A DNA stretch of 41,638 nucleotides from an uncultured Alphaproteobacteria bacterium. Lineage in GTDB: Bacteria > Pseudomonadota > Alphaproteobacteria > Rhodobacterales > Rhodobacteraceae. Of the stretch, positions 33,992 to 41,638 are shown one piece after another. The position numbers were made by a program, and so were the translations under genes. The notes beneath the pieces were generated by a model that saw only the letters and a list, made by a program, of their open reading frames with translations, searched no databases and was not told the DNA's origin. Each line of letters begins with the position of its first letter. Position 1 is the first letter of the stretch. The stretch is from NCBI GenBank assembly GCA_902625475.1, contig CACOBR010000011.1, forward strand, positions 1 through 41,638. Reading direction: 5' to 3'.

Positions 33992-36121
33992 TTATCTTTT
34001 TAATAAGATATCGATTAAATCATTTGCAGCATCTAATATGTTAGTTCCTGGTCCAAATATAGCTTTTACACCAATCTTCTTAAGAAAATCATAATCTTCT
34101 CTAGGAATTACACCACCACAAACTACTACTATTTCTTCTCCATTTAATTTTTTAAGACTATCAATTAGGATAGGTACAAGGGTTTTGTGTGCAGCTGCTT
34201 GTGAGGAAATTCCAATAATATGAACATCATTATCTATAGCATCTTGAGCAGCTTCTTCAGGTGTTTGAAATAAAGGGCCTACATCCACATCAAAACCAAT
34301 ATCCGCAAATGCAGTAGCTATTACTTTAGCACCTCTATCATGACCATCTTGACCAAGTTTGATCACTAAAATTCTAGGTCGTCTACCTTCTTTTTGTTCA
34401 AAAAATTCAACTTTTTTGTTTATTTTCAAAAATTCCTCGTCATTTTCATAAGCATTTTTATATACTCCTGATAATGTTTTACTATTAGCTTTATACCTAC
34501 CAAATACATTTTCAATACTTGCAGATATTTCTCCGAGTGTAGCTCGGTGTTTTGCAGCCTCAACTGCAGATTCTAGTATATTTCCTGACTCAGTTCTACA
34601 AATATCCTCAAGATCTTTTAACTTTTTCTGACATATTTTATTATCTCTCGTAGCTTTAATGTGGTTTAGTCTATCGATTTGAGTATTTCTCACAGAGATA
34701 TTATCAACATTTAATATTTCGACTTTTTCTTTCTGGTGGGGTTTATATTTATTTACACCTACGATTACTTCTAAACCTTGATCTATAGCCGCTTGTTTTT
34801 TTGCTGCTGACTCTTCAATTCTAGATTTAGGAATACCTGCAGATACAGCTTCTGTCATGCCACCAAGGTTTTCAATTTCTTGTATAAGTTCCCAAGCTTT
34901 CTCTGTTAATTGATGAGTTAAATTTTCAACATAGTAACTTCCTGCTAGCGGATCAATTACTTTAGTAATACCTAATTCTTCTTGCACGATAAGCTGTGTA
35001 TTTCTTGCAATTCTAGAAGAAAATTCTGTAGGCAAACCCATAGCCTCGTCAAAGGCATTAGTGTGTAAACTCTGTGTACCACCAAGTGTAGCAGCTAAAG
35101 CTTCATATGAAGTTCTTACAATATTATTATAAGGATCCTCTTCTTGTAAACTTACGCCAGATGTTTGACAATGAACTCTTAATAAAGAAGAATTAGATTT
35201 TTTAGGATTGAATTCTTTCATTATTCTAGACCACAAAATTCTAGCGGCTCTTAATTTTGCAACCTCCATAAAAAAGTTCATTCCTATTGCAAAGAAAAAT
35301 GATAGCCTGCCGGCAAAAGCATCAATATCTAAACCCTTAGAAAGAGCAGCTTTTACATACTCTTTTCCGTCTGCTAAAGTAAATGCTAATTCTTGAACTA
35401 GGTTTGCACCAGCCTCATGCATATGATAGCCAGAAATTGAAATTGAGTTAAATTTTGGCATTTCTTTACTGGTATATTGAATTATGTCCGCAACTATTCT
35501 CATTGAAGAATCTGGAGGATAAATATATGTATTCCTCACCATAAATTCTTTAAGAATGTCATTTTGAATTGTTCCTGTTAAATTTGATCTATTCACACCC
35601 TGTTCTTCAGCAGCAACAATAAAATTTGCCATTATTGGAATAACTGCTCCATTCATTGTCATAGAAACTGACATCTTATCTAACGGTATGTTTGAGAATA
35701 AAATTTTCATATCCTCTACACTATCAATTGCAACTCCTGCTTTTCCTACATCACCAAGTACCCTTGGATGGTCACTGTCGTATCCCCTATGAGTAGGGAG
35801 GTCAAAAGCAACAGAAATACCTTTTTGACCAGCCTCTAAATTTTTTCTGTAAAAAGCATTACTTTCCTCAGCTGTAGAAAATCCAGCATATTGCCTTAAT
35901 GTCCAAGGTCTTCCAGTATACATTGTTGCTCTTGGACCCCTACTGTAGTTATCTAAGCCAGGTAATTCATTTAAATGATTCAAATTTTTTAAATCATTCT
36001 CAGTATAAAGAGGCTTTATATTAATATCTTCTGGAGTCTCCCAGTTTAAAGAATCAATAGATTTATCTTTTAATTCTTTTTCAGCAAGTAATTTCCATTT
36101 TTCTAAACGATCTTTGTTCAC
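33992..36121 (-). CDS. scpA: methylmalonyl-CoA mutase, single-chain
   Basis: Adenosylcobalamin-dependent mutase of 709 residues converting (R)-methylmalonyl-CoA to succinyl-CoA. The catalytic barrel covers about 30-550: [23 protein letters not shown] (quoted in part), [40 protein letters not shown] and [20 protein letters not shown]. The cobalamin domain begins near 575, with the B12 lower-ligand motif DGHDRG (Asp592, His594, Gly597), then [14 protein letters not shown] and [12 protein letters not shown]. It overlaps pccA by 4 nt. Epimerase and the MeaB/ArgK-type chaperone are not in the window and must be elsewhere if the route is complete. Cobalamin supply is therefore required for growth on propionate. 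Confidence 0.97.
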   Translation of the reverse strand: MNKDRLEKWKLLAEKELKDKSIDSLNWETPEDINIKPLYTENDLKNLNHLNELPGLDNYSRGPRATMYTGRPWTLRQYAGFSTAEESNAFYRKNLEAGQKGISVAFDLPTHRGYDSDHPRVLGDVGKAGVAIDSVEDMKILFSNIPLDKMSVSMTMNGAVIPIMANFIVAAEEQGVNRSNLTGTIQNDILKEFMVRNTYIYPPDSSMRIVADIIQYTSKEMPKFNSISISGYHMHEAGANLVQELAFTLADGKEYVKAALSKGLDIDAFAGRLSFFFAIGMNFFMEVAKLRAARILWSRIMKEFNPKKSNSSLLRVHCQTSGVSLQEEDPYNNIVRTSYEALAATLGGTQSLHTNAFDEAMGLPTEFSSRIARNTQLIVQEELGITKVIDPLAGSYYVENLTHQLTEKAWELIQEIENLGGMTEAVSAGIPKSRIEESAAKKQAAIDQGLEVIVGVNKYKPHQKEKVEILNVDNISVRNTQIDRLNHIKATRDNKICQKKLKDLEDICRTESGNILESAVEAAKHRATLGEISASIENVFGRYKANSKTLSGVYKNAYENDEEFLKINKKVEFFEQKEGRRPRILVIKLGQDGHDRGAKVIATAFADIGFDVDVGPLFQTPEEAAQDAIDNDVHIIGISSQAAAHKTLVPILIDSLKKLNGEEIVVVCGGVIPREDYDFLKKIGVKAIFGPGTNILDAANDLIDILLKR

Positions 36122-38118
36122 ACAAACTCCAATATCGTATCACCATCAGACATAATATCACCTAACTTAAAGTTTATGGACTTAATAATACCACTTCTTT
36201 CAGAATAAATAACATTTTCCATTTTCATTGCCTCTATTGCACAGAGCCTTTGTCCTACCTCAATTTTATCACCTATTCCAATATCTAAAGATACAAGTAA
36301 CCCCGGCATTGGTGATACAATTTCTTTTGAGTTGTTTATATTACTTTTTCTGGGAACTATTGTAAAATAGGAAGACAAATGGGAAGGATAAATTTTTATA
36401 TTTCCTTCAAAACCGTTCCACCTTACATAAAAACCATCAGTAATCTTTCTACACCAAAATTTTAATTTTTCTGAATTGATCTTTAATTCAATTGGTTCAG
36501 AAAATGAAAAGTGAAGAATTTTGATTTTAAAAACTTTATTTTTTTTTCCCTTAATTTCGTGAATTTCGTCATTAAAATTCCAATCTAAATGAAATTGATT
36601 TAAACCTGTATCAACAAAATATTTATTTTCAATAACTTCACTTTGTGCAAATTCATAATAATTATCAGTTGTTAGGTATTCGTAATTTTTGTAAAGAGCT
36701 AATACTGCGGCAGATAATTTCTGTAGTTCAGCATTATTTAAAGAATAGTTTTGGTAAGCATTAGGATATTCTTTTTCTAAAAATTTTGTAGAAAAGTTAC
36801 CTTTTCTAAAACTTTTATTCATTAAAATAACCGATAAAAAACTCAAATTATTTTTAATCCCTTCAATTTCAAAACTATTGATAGCTGTATTTAATAAATC
36901 TATTGTAAGGTCCCGATTTTTACTCCAGGCACAAAGTTTTGAAATCATTGGATCATAATGTAAAGAAATAATGCTTCCTTCAAAAACACCAGTATCATTT
37001 CGGATGATCTCTGACTTTTTTGATGTTTGTTTGGGCGGATTATATTTTACCAACCTTCCAGCGGACGGCATAAAATCTCTAGCTGGATCTTCTGCATAAA
37101 TTCTAGCCTCCATAGCACATCCTTCGAATGAAATTTCATTCTGTTTCATTTTTAATTTTTCTTTTGACGATATTCTTATCATTAGCTCAACTAGGTCAAT
37201 TCCAGATACTAGTTCGGTAACTGGGTGTTCTACTTGAAGACGAGTGTTCATCTCTAGAAAATAAAAATCTTTATTCTTGTCCACGATAAATTCAACAGTC
37301 CCAGCAGAGAAATACTCTACCGATTTTGCCAGTAAAATAGCTTGATCAGCCATCAAATTTCTTATTTTAGAATTTATAAAAGGACTTGGACTTTCTTCTA
37401 TTATTTTTTGATTTCGTCTCTGAATAGAACAATCTCTTTCACCTAAATGTAGGTAATTACCAAATTGGTCTCCAATTATTTGGATCTCAATATGATGAGG
37501 ATCTTCTATAAACTTTTCGATAAATACTCTTGAATCACCAAAGCTCGCTTTAGCTTCATTTTTTGCAGATGTGAATTTATCATTAAGTTCCTTCTCTTCA
37601 TAAACAATTCTCATACCTTTTCCACCCCCACCTGCTGAGGCTTTTATCATTAAAGGGAATCCAATTTTTTTTGAGGCTTTAACTGCGTCTTCAAAACTTT
37701 TAATCTCATCTTGAACTCCTGGTATCGTAGAAACACCTGAATTTTTTGCGTGCTTTTTTGATATAATTTTGTCACCCATAATTTTAATTGCTGTATATGG
37801 AGGACCTATAAATTTAATTCCATTATCTTCAACTAATTTAGCAAAATTAGCATTTTCAGATAGAAATCCATATCCTGGATGTATTGCTTCAATTTTGTTT
37901 TTTAATGCAATACCTATAATTTGATCAGTATCTAAGTATTCCTTTTTTTCACCATCTTTTGATTCCAAAAAAAAAGCATGATCAGCCATTTGCACAGCTA
38001 AGGAATTTTCATCTTCAGATGAATAGATAACAGAACTTTTAATTCCTAATTTTTTGGACGTCTTAATTATTCTACAGGCTATTTCACCTCTATTAGCTAT
38101 CAATATACTTTTTATCAT
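36118..38118 (-). CDS. pccA: propionyl-CoA carboxylase alpha subunit (biotin carboxylase + BCCP)
   Basis: Biotin-dependent subunit of 666 residues. The biotin carboxylase part (about 1-450) shows [30 protein letters not shown], the ATP loop [14 protein letters not shown] and [21 protein letters not shown] linking domain follows, and the C-terminal BCCP domain (about 597-666) has EAMKMEN with the biotin lysine at 632. The linker (480-590), rich in Asn and aromatic residues, is the least conserved and would be the BT domain that contacts the beta subunit. Together with PccB it makes methylmalonyl-CoA from propionyl-CoA, bicarbonate and ATP. It starts 23 nt after orf113 and overlaps scpA by 4 nt. 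Methylcrotonyl-CoA carboxylase is excluded mainly by the operon context. Confidence 0.94.
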   Translation of the reverse strand: MIKSILIANRGEIACRIIKTSKKLGIKSSVIYSSEDENSLAVQMADHAFFLESKDGEKKEYLDTDQIIGIALKNKIEAIHPGYGFLSENANFAKLVEDNGIKFIGPPYTAIKIMGDKIISKKHAKNSGVSTIPGVQDEIKSFEDAVKASKKIGFPLMIKASAGGGGKGMRIVYEEKELNDKFTSAKNEAKASFGDSRVFIEKFIEDPHHIEIQIIGDQFGNYLHLGERDCSIQRRNQKIIEESPSPFINSKIRNLMADQAILLAKSVEYFSAGTVEFIVDKNKDFYFLEMNTRLQVEHPVTELVSGIDLVELMIRISSKEKLKMKQNEISFEGCAMEARIYAEDPARDFMPSAGRLVKYNPPKQTSKKSEIIRNDTGVFEGSIISLHYDPMISKLCAWSKNRDLTIDLLNTAINSFEIEGIKNNLSFLSVILMNKSFRKGNFSTKFLEKEYPNAYQNYSLNNAELQKLSAAVLALYKNYEYLTTDNYYEFAQSEVIENKYFVDTGLNQFHLDWNFNDEIHEIKGKKNKVFKIKILHFSFSEPIELKINSEKLKFWCRKITDGFYVRWNGFEGNIKIYPSHLSSYFTIVPRKSNINNSKEIVSPMPGLLVSLDIGIGDKIEVGQRLCAIEAMKMENVIYSERSGIIKSINFKLGDIMSDGDTILEFV

Positions 38119-38141
38119 TAATTTATTACTTTAAATAATTA

Positions 38142-38483
38142 TTAATCAATTAAATCTGGATATTTGGACTTAACAATATCAAAATCTATTTTCAACAATG
38201 AATTGTAGTCAGTTGGACTGAATTTTTCATCAGCTGGTAAAATTTCACTTCCAAATAACCAACTTAATCTAGCAGTATCTAAATTCCCTCTTACAAAAGG
38301 CTGATGCCCAAAATGATCGATCAAACACTTCAAAAAAGTCTTATCTGCTTTAACATGAATAGGAAGTGCATCAAATTTTCTTTTTCTTTCAATTATAGGA
38401 GGAACTTTATTTTTAAAATGTCTCACTGTAAATTGAAAATCTGTTCCTGGCATTCTGGAGGGGAAACCCTTATGTTTTATCAT
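38142..38483 (-). CDS. conserved-context small protein of unknown function (orf113)
   Basis: Protein of 113 residues that I do not recognise. It is basic in the first half (KNKVPPIIERKRKFDALPIH) and has no membrane segment or signal peptide. A single Cys (in LKCLIDHFGHQPFV) and several His are present but do not form a known metal motif. The middle, HFGHQPFVRGNLDTARLSWLF, would suit a small helical domain. It lies between pccB and pccA with gaps of 8 and 23 nt, so it is translated from the same message and may help carboxylase assembly or biotin loading, but this is inference from position alone. Confidence 0.8.
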   Translation of the reverse strand: MIKHKGFPSRMPGTDFQFTVRHFKNKVPPIIERKRKFDALPIHVKADKTFLKCLIDHFGHQPFVRGNLDTARLSWLFGSEILPADEKFSPTDYNSLLKIDFDIVKSKYPDLID

Positions 38484-38491
38484 TTGAACCT

Positions 38492-40024
38492 TTAAAGTGG
38501 AATATTATCATGTTTTTTCCAAGGGTTATTTACTTTTTTTCCTTTTAAACTTTTAAATGCCCTTATAAGCCTTTTCCTTGAACTCCTAGGCATAATAACA
38601 TCATCTATATAACCTTTTTCAGCTGCAATAAATGGATTTGCAAATCTTTCTTCATATTGTTCTGTTTTCTTTTTTATTTTTTCCTGATTTAGCGATTGGG
38701 ACCTGTAAATAATTTCTACTGCTCCCTTTGCTCCCATAACAGCAATTTCTGCTGATGGCCATGCATAATTTATATCACCTCTTAAATGTTTTGAAGACAT
38801 TACATCATATGCACCACCATAGGCTTTCCTAGTAATAATTGTGACTTTAGGTACAGTTGCTTCACCATATGCGAATAATAATTTTGCACCATGTTTGATT
38901 ATCCCACCATACTCTTGTTGAGTACCAGGAAGAAATCCAGGAACGTCAACTAGAGTAAGAATGGGGATATTAAAAGCATCACAAAATCTTACAAAACGTG
39001 CAGCTTTTCTTGAACTATCAACATCAAGACATCCAGCAAGTATCTTTGGTTGATTAGCAACAACTCCAATAGTGTCACCATCTAATCTTATAAAACCAAT
39101 TAATATGTTTTTTGCAAAATCTTTCTGCAATTCAAAAAATTCATTTTCGTCTGAAACCTTATTAATAAGCTCTAGCATATCATATGCTATGTTTGGATTA
39201 TTTGGTATTAAAGTATCTAAGCTATATTCTAATCTATTAGGGTCATCTGTAACTTTTTTTGAAGGAGCTTTGCTTCGATTACTAGAGGGTAAATAAGAAA
39301 GTAATTTTCTAACTTCCCTTAGAGCTAAAATATCATTATCAAAAGCTAAATCAGCAACAGATGACTTTGTAGTATGTGTTTTTGCACCGCCTAAATCTTC
39401 TGAAGTTACTGTTTCATTTGTCACAGTTTTCACAACTTCTGGGCCAGTTACAAACATATAAGAACTATTTCTAACCATAAATATAAAATCAGTTATGGCT
39501 GGAGAATACACTGCTCCCCCAGCACAGGGGCCCATTATAACACTTATTTGTGGTATCACGCCTGATGATAATATATTGCGTTTAAATACTTCTGCATATC
39601 CACCTAATGATGAAACTCCTTCTTGGATTCTTGCACCTCCACTATCGTTTAATCCAATGAAAGGTGCTCCGTTTTGTAGAGCCATATCCATAACCTTGCA
39701 TATTTTTTGGGCGTTAGTTTCTGATAATGATCCACCAAATACTGTAAAGTCTTGACTAAACAAATAAATTATTTGCCCTTGTATTGTGGCTCTACCTGTT
39801 ATAACCCCATCACCAGGATAAGATTGTTTGTCTAAATCAAAATCATTACATGTGTGAGTGACAAACATATCAAACTCTTCAAAAGAATCTGGATCGACCA
39901 AAACTTCTATTCTTTCTCTAGCCGTTAATTTGCCCTTATTATGTTGAGATACCATTCGATCTTTTCCGCCACCTTTTTTAGCTTCAGATCTTCTATTTTC
40001 CAGTTCGAGTAAAATTTTATTCAT
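38492..40024 (-). CDS. pccB: propionyl-CoA carboxylase beta subunit (carboxyltransferase)
   Basis: Carboxyltransferase of 510 residues, the standard size of PccB. It has both crotonase-like halves: the acyl-CoA part with [38 protein letters not shown] and [20 protein letters not shown], and the carboxybiotin part with [40 protein letters not shown] and [17 protein letters not shown]. These glycine-rich loops form the oxyanion holes. It is the first gene of the propionate unit; the promoter should be in the 95-nt gap behind yebC. With PccA it forms the (alpha-beta)6-type complex known in this family. Confidence 0.96.
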   Translation of the reverse strand: MNKILLELENRRSEAKKGGGKDRMVSQHNKGKLTARERIEVLVDPDSFEEFDMFVTHTCNDFDLDKQSYPGDGVITGRATIQGQIIYLFSQDFTVFGGSLSETNAQKICKVMDMALQNGAPFIGLNDSGGARIQEGVSSLGGYAEVFKRNILSSGVIPQISVIMGPCAGGAVYSPAITDFIFMVRNSSYMFVTGPEVVKTVTNETVTSEDLGGAKTHTTKSSVADLAFDNDILALREVRKLLSYLPSSNRSKAPSKKVTDDPNRLEYSLDTLIPNNPNIAYDMLELINKVSDENEFFELQKDFAKNILIGFIRLDGDTIGVVANQPKILAGCLDVDSSRKAARFVRFCDAFNIPILTLVDVPGFLPGTQQEYGGIIKHGAKLLFAYGEATVPKVTIITRKAYGGAYDVMSSKHLRGDINYAWPSAEIAVMGAKGAVEIIYRSQSLNQEKIKKKTEQYEERFANPFIAAEKGYIDDVIMPRSSRKRLIRAFKSLKGKKVNNPWKKHDNIPL

Positions 40025-40119
40025 ATAAAAACCTAATAACTATAATTATAAAATAGTTGAAAAAAATAAAATAAATCAAAGATTATAATAAGTCGAATTC
40101 AATTATATTTCCAATGTTA

Positions 40120-40842
40120 TTAAGTATTAAGTGTAGTATTTATATAAACATTTTGAACATCATCATCATTTTCCAGCGAATCTATAAGTTTAATTAAGGA
40201 ATTTTGCTGGTCACTAGAAATCGATAAATAATTTTTTGGTTTCCAAATAAGTTTTGCTAATTCACATTCACCAAGTTTCTGTTCTAAATCATCAGTCATA
40301 ACTGATAAAGATTTATCATTACAGAAGAATGAATATGTGTCATTTTCTGTTTCTACATCTAGAGCATTTACTTCAATGGCAAGCTCCATCATTTTTTCCT
40401 CATCACCAACAGAAATTTGAAAAACAACAACACCTAGACGATCAAACATAAAAGAAACTGAACCAGTTTCACCAAGGTTACCACCGTATTTTACAAACAA
40501 TGACCTCACATTGGAAGCAGTTCTGTTTCGATTGTCAGTGAGAGCTTCAACAATAATTGCGACTCCTCCTGAAGCATAACCTTCATATCTGATATCTTCA
40601 TAACTTGTATTATCGGATGCTTGAGATTTTTTTATTGCTCTTTCTATAACATCCTTCGGTACAGAATTTGAACGGGCTTCTTTAACTGCTAATCTTAGTC
40701 TGGGATTTTTGTCAACATCTGGGTCACCCATTTTGGCTGCTACAGTAATTTCTTTTGAAATTTTAGAGAATAACTTTGATCTGACAGCATCTTGTCTTCC
40801 TTTTCTATGCTGAATATTAGCCCACTTTGAATGACCAGCCAT
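40120..40842 (-). CDS. yebC: YebC/PmpR (TACO1) family protein
   Basis: Protein of 240 residues of the YebC/TACO1 family. The N-terminus [18 protein letters not shown] is diagnostic, followed by [58 protein letters not shown] and [18 protein letters not shown]. It was long annotated as a transcriptional regulator; more recent work on the family points to a role at the ribosome, helping with proline-rich or other slow stretches. A good ribosome site, GAGGTG, lies just before the ATG. It is 95 nt upstream of pccB on the same strand but is a housekeeping gene, so read-through and not shared function is the likely link. In many bacteria it sits near ruvC, which is not seen in this window. Confidence 0.96.
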   Translation of the reverse strand: MAGHSKWANIQHRKGRQDAVRSKLFSKISKEITVAAKMGDPDVDKNPRLRLAVKEARSNSVPKDVIERAIKKSQASDNTSYEDIRYEGYASGGVAIIVEALTDNRNRTASNVRSLFVKYGGNLGETGSVSFMFDRLGVVVFQISVGDEEKMMELAIEVNALDVETENDTYSFFCNDKSLSVMTDDLEQKLGECELAKLIWKPKNYLSISSDQQNSLIKLIDSLENDDDVQNVYINTTLNT

Positions 40843-40905
40843 CTTTCACCTCAATGTTTAACATGGATTTAATAATATTTTTTCAAAAAAATCAAATCAA
40901 ATGGA

Positions 40906-41638
40906 TTATATATAGAAATAAGTAATAATACTTGAAGTGATCAAACCAAAAATCAAATTTAAAGGTAATCCAACTTTTAAAAAGTCAGTAAATTTGTATC
41001 CACCAGCACCATAAACCATCGTATTTGTTTGATAGCCAATAGGAGTAGCAAAACTAGCTGATGCTGAAATCATAATTACAATTACGAAAGCTCTAGGATC
41101 ATAACCTAAACTATTAGCTAAAGTTATTGCAAAGGGAGTTATAACTACAGCTACAGCATTATTAGAAATTGTTTCTGTCAAAACGGACGTTATAAAGTAT
41201 AGAAACCAAATAATCAAAAGTAATGGCAAAAACTCAAGATAAGGATCGATAAATGCAGTTAAATCACTTATCAAACCATTTAATTCTAAAGATCTACCTA
41301 TTGCTAGCATTGAAAAAATAAGTACTAAAATTTTTCCATCAATAAATTCATATGCTTCTTCAATATCTATACACCTTGTACACAATACAAATACCACAGC
41401 AGTAATGGCTAATAAAAATATAGGAGCAAGCCCTAAAGAAGAGACCAAAATTAAACCTATGAAGGCACTTAAAACAAGAGGTGCATGCTTTCTCCTATAT
41501 GCTCTGACATTAGATTCACCAAGAATTACCAAATCAATTTCCATAGCCATTTTTTGAATATCTTCGATAGCTCCTTCAATTAAAATGGTATCACCAACTT
41601 TTACAATAACGTTGTCTAATTGCTTACTTAAATTTCTA
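40906..41638 (-). CDS. SLC13 (DASS) family permease with RCK_C domain, N-terminal part beyond window edge
   Basis: The frame is open to the window end, past the first ATG at 41550, so the gene starts outside. The part present begins with the end of a TrkA-C (RCK_C) domain, VIVKVGDTILIEGAIEDIQK, followed by AMEIDLVILGESN, and continues into the C-terminal half of a membrane permease. VLTETISNNAVAVVITPFAI contains the SNN-like Na+/substrate loop of DASS transporters, and MISASASFATPIGYQTNTMV is the second such loop. SLC13 proteins with RCK_C inserts transport sulfate, selenate or dicarboxylates in Na+ symport. At least 243 residues are present out of about 590 usual. The substrate is not resolved. 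It ends 63 nt upstream of yebC on the same strand. Confidence 0.88.
   Translation of the reverse strand, partial: RNLSKQLDNVIVKVGDTILIEGAIEDIQKMAMEIDLVILGESNVRAYRRKHAPLVLSAFIGLILVSSLGLAPIFLLAITAVVFVLCTRCIDIEEAYEFIDGKILVLIFSMLAIGRSLELNGLISDLTAFIDPYLEFLPLLLIIWFLYFITSVLTETISNNAVAVVITPFAITLANSLGYDPRAFVIVIMISASASFATPIGYQTNTMVYGAGGYKFTDFLKVGLPLNLIFGLITSSIITYFYI

Noticed and set aside
1-41638. tRNA, rRNA, CRISPR repeats, insertion sequences, phage genes, toxin-antitoxin pairs, defence systems
   Set aside because: Nothing of these kinds was visible in the genes or spacers; no repeat series, transposase, integrase or restriction enzyme.

Overview
The window is very A+T-rich, with tightly packed genes, short spacers, several TTG/GTG starts and no rRNA, tRNA, insertion sequence or CRISPR array that I can see. 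The gene content (TRAP transporter of the TAXI type, glxBCD, a fused malic enzyme, the propionyl-CoA carboxylase/methylmalonyl-CoA mutase route, an ALDH16-like double aldehyde dehydrogenase, a DUF938 methyltransferase, many small metabolite exporters) suggests a streamlined, low-GC marine alphaproteobacterium, for example an AEGEAN-169/HIMB59-like or low-GC SAR116-like lineage. That placement is inference from gene content and composition only.

Layout. 1-2914 (+): an acyl-CoA synthetase cut by the window edge, a rhodanese and an old yellow enzyme in one run. 2945-4777 (-): an ABC exporter. 4869-7807 (+): glxB-glxC-glxD, the three subunits of a glutamate-synthase-like (N-methylglutamate-synthase-type) enzyme. 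7857-15010: an outer-membrane protein, a peroxiredoxin-like protein, a MAPEG protein, three EamA/DMT transporters, a GFA-type zinc protein, a PhyH dioxygenase and a DUF938 methyltransferase. 15011-17628: a loosely packed stretch with a cupin, a small unrecognised protein, a LysE exporter, a possible folded RNA element and the C-terminal remnant of a fatty-acid-hydroxylase/sterol-desaturase gene. 17629-22639: an AEC transporter, a two-gene TAXI-TRAP transporter (-) with a hairpin over the permease ribosome binding site, and, divergent from it, a cupin that carries the metal and tyrosine pattern of DddQ/DddL-type DMSP lyases, then a CBS-pair protein. 22763-29778: a nucleoside-salvage block, cdd-deoA-deoB-upp (-) divergent from deoC-ALDH16 (+). 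29783-40024 (-): a six-gene propionate unit pccB-orf113-pccA-scpA-maeB-prpE. 40120-41638 (-): yebC and the C-terminal part of an SLC13-type permease cut by the window edge.

How the parts may work together. DeoA/DeoB/DeoC with Cdd and Upp convert pyrimidine deoxynucleosides to bases, glyceraldehyde-3-phosphate and acetaldehyde; the ALDH next to deoC can oxidise the acetaldehyde. PrpE, PccAB and ScpA carry propionate to succinyl-CoA, and MaeB can drain the resulting malate to pyruvate. If the cupin at 21484-22113 really is a DMSP lyase, its product acrylate would need activation (PrpE can do this in other marine bacteria) and reduction by an acryloyl-CoA reductase (AcuI, not in this window) before entering the same propionate unit. 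That link, and the idea that the neighbouring TAXI-TRAP system imports the substrate, is the most interesting testable proposal here.
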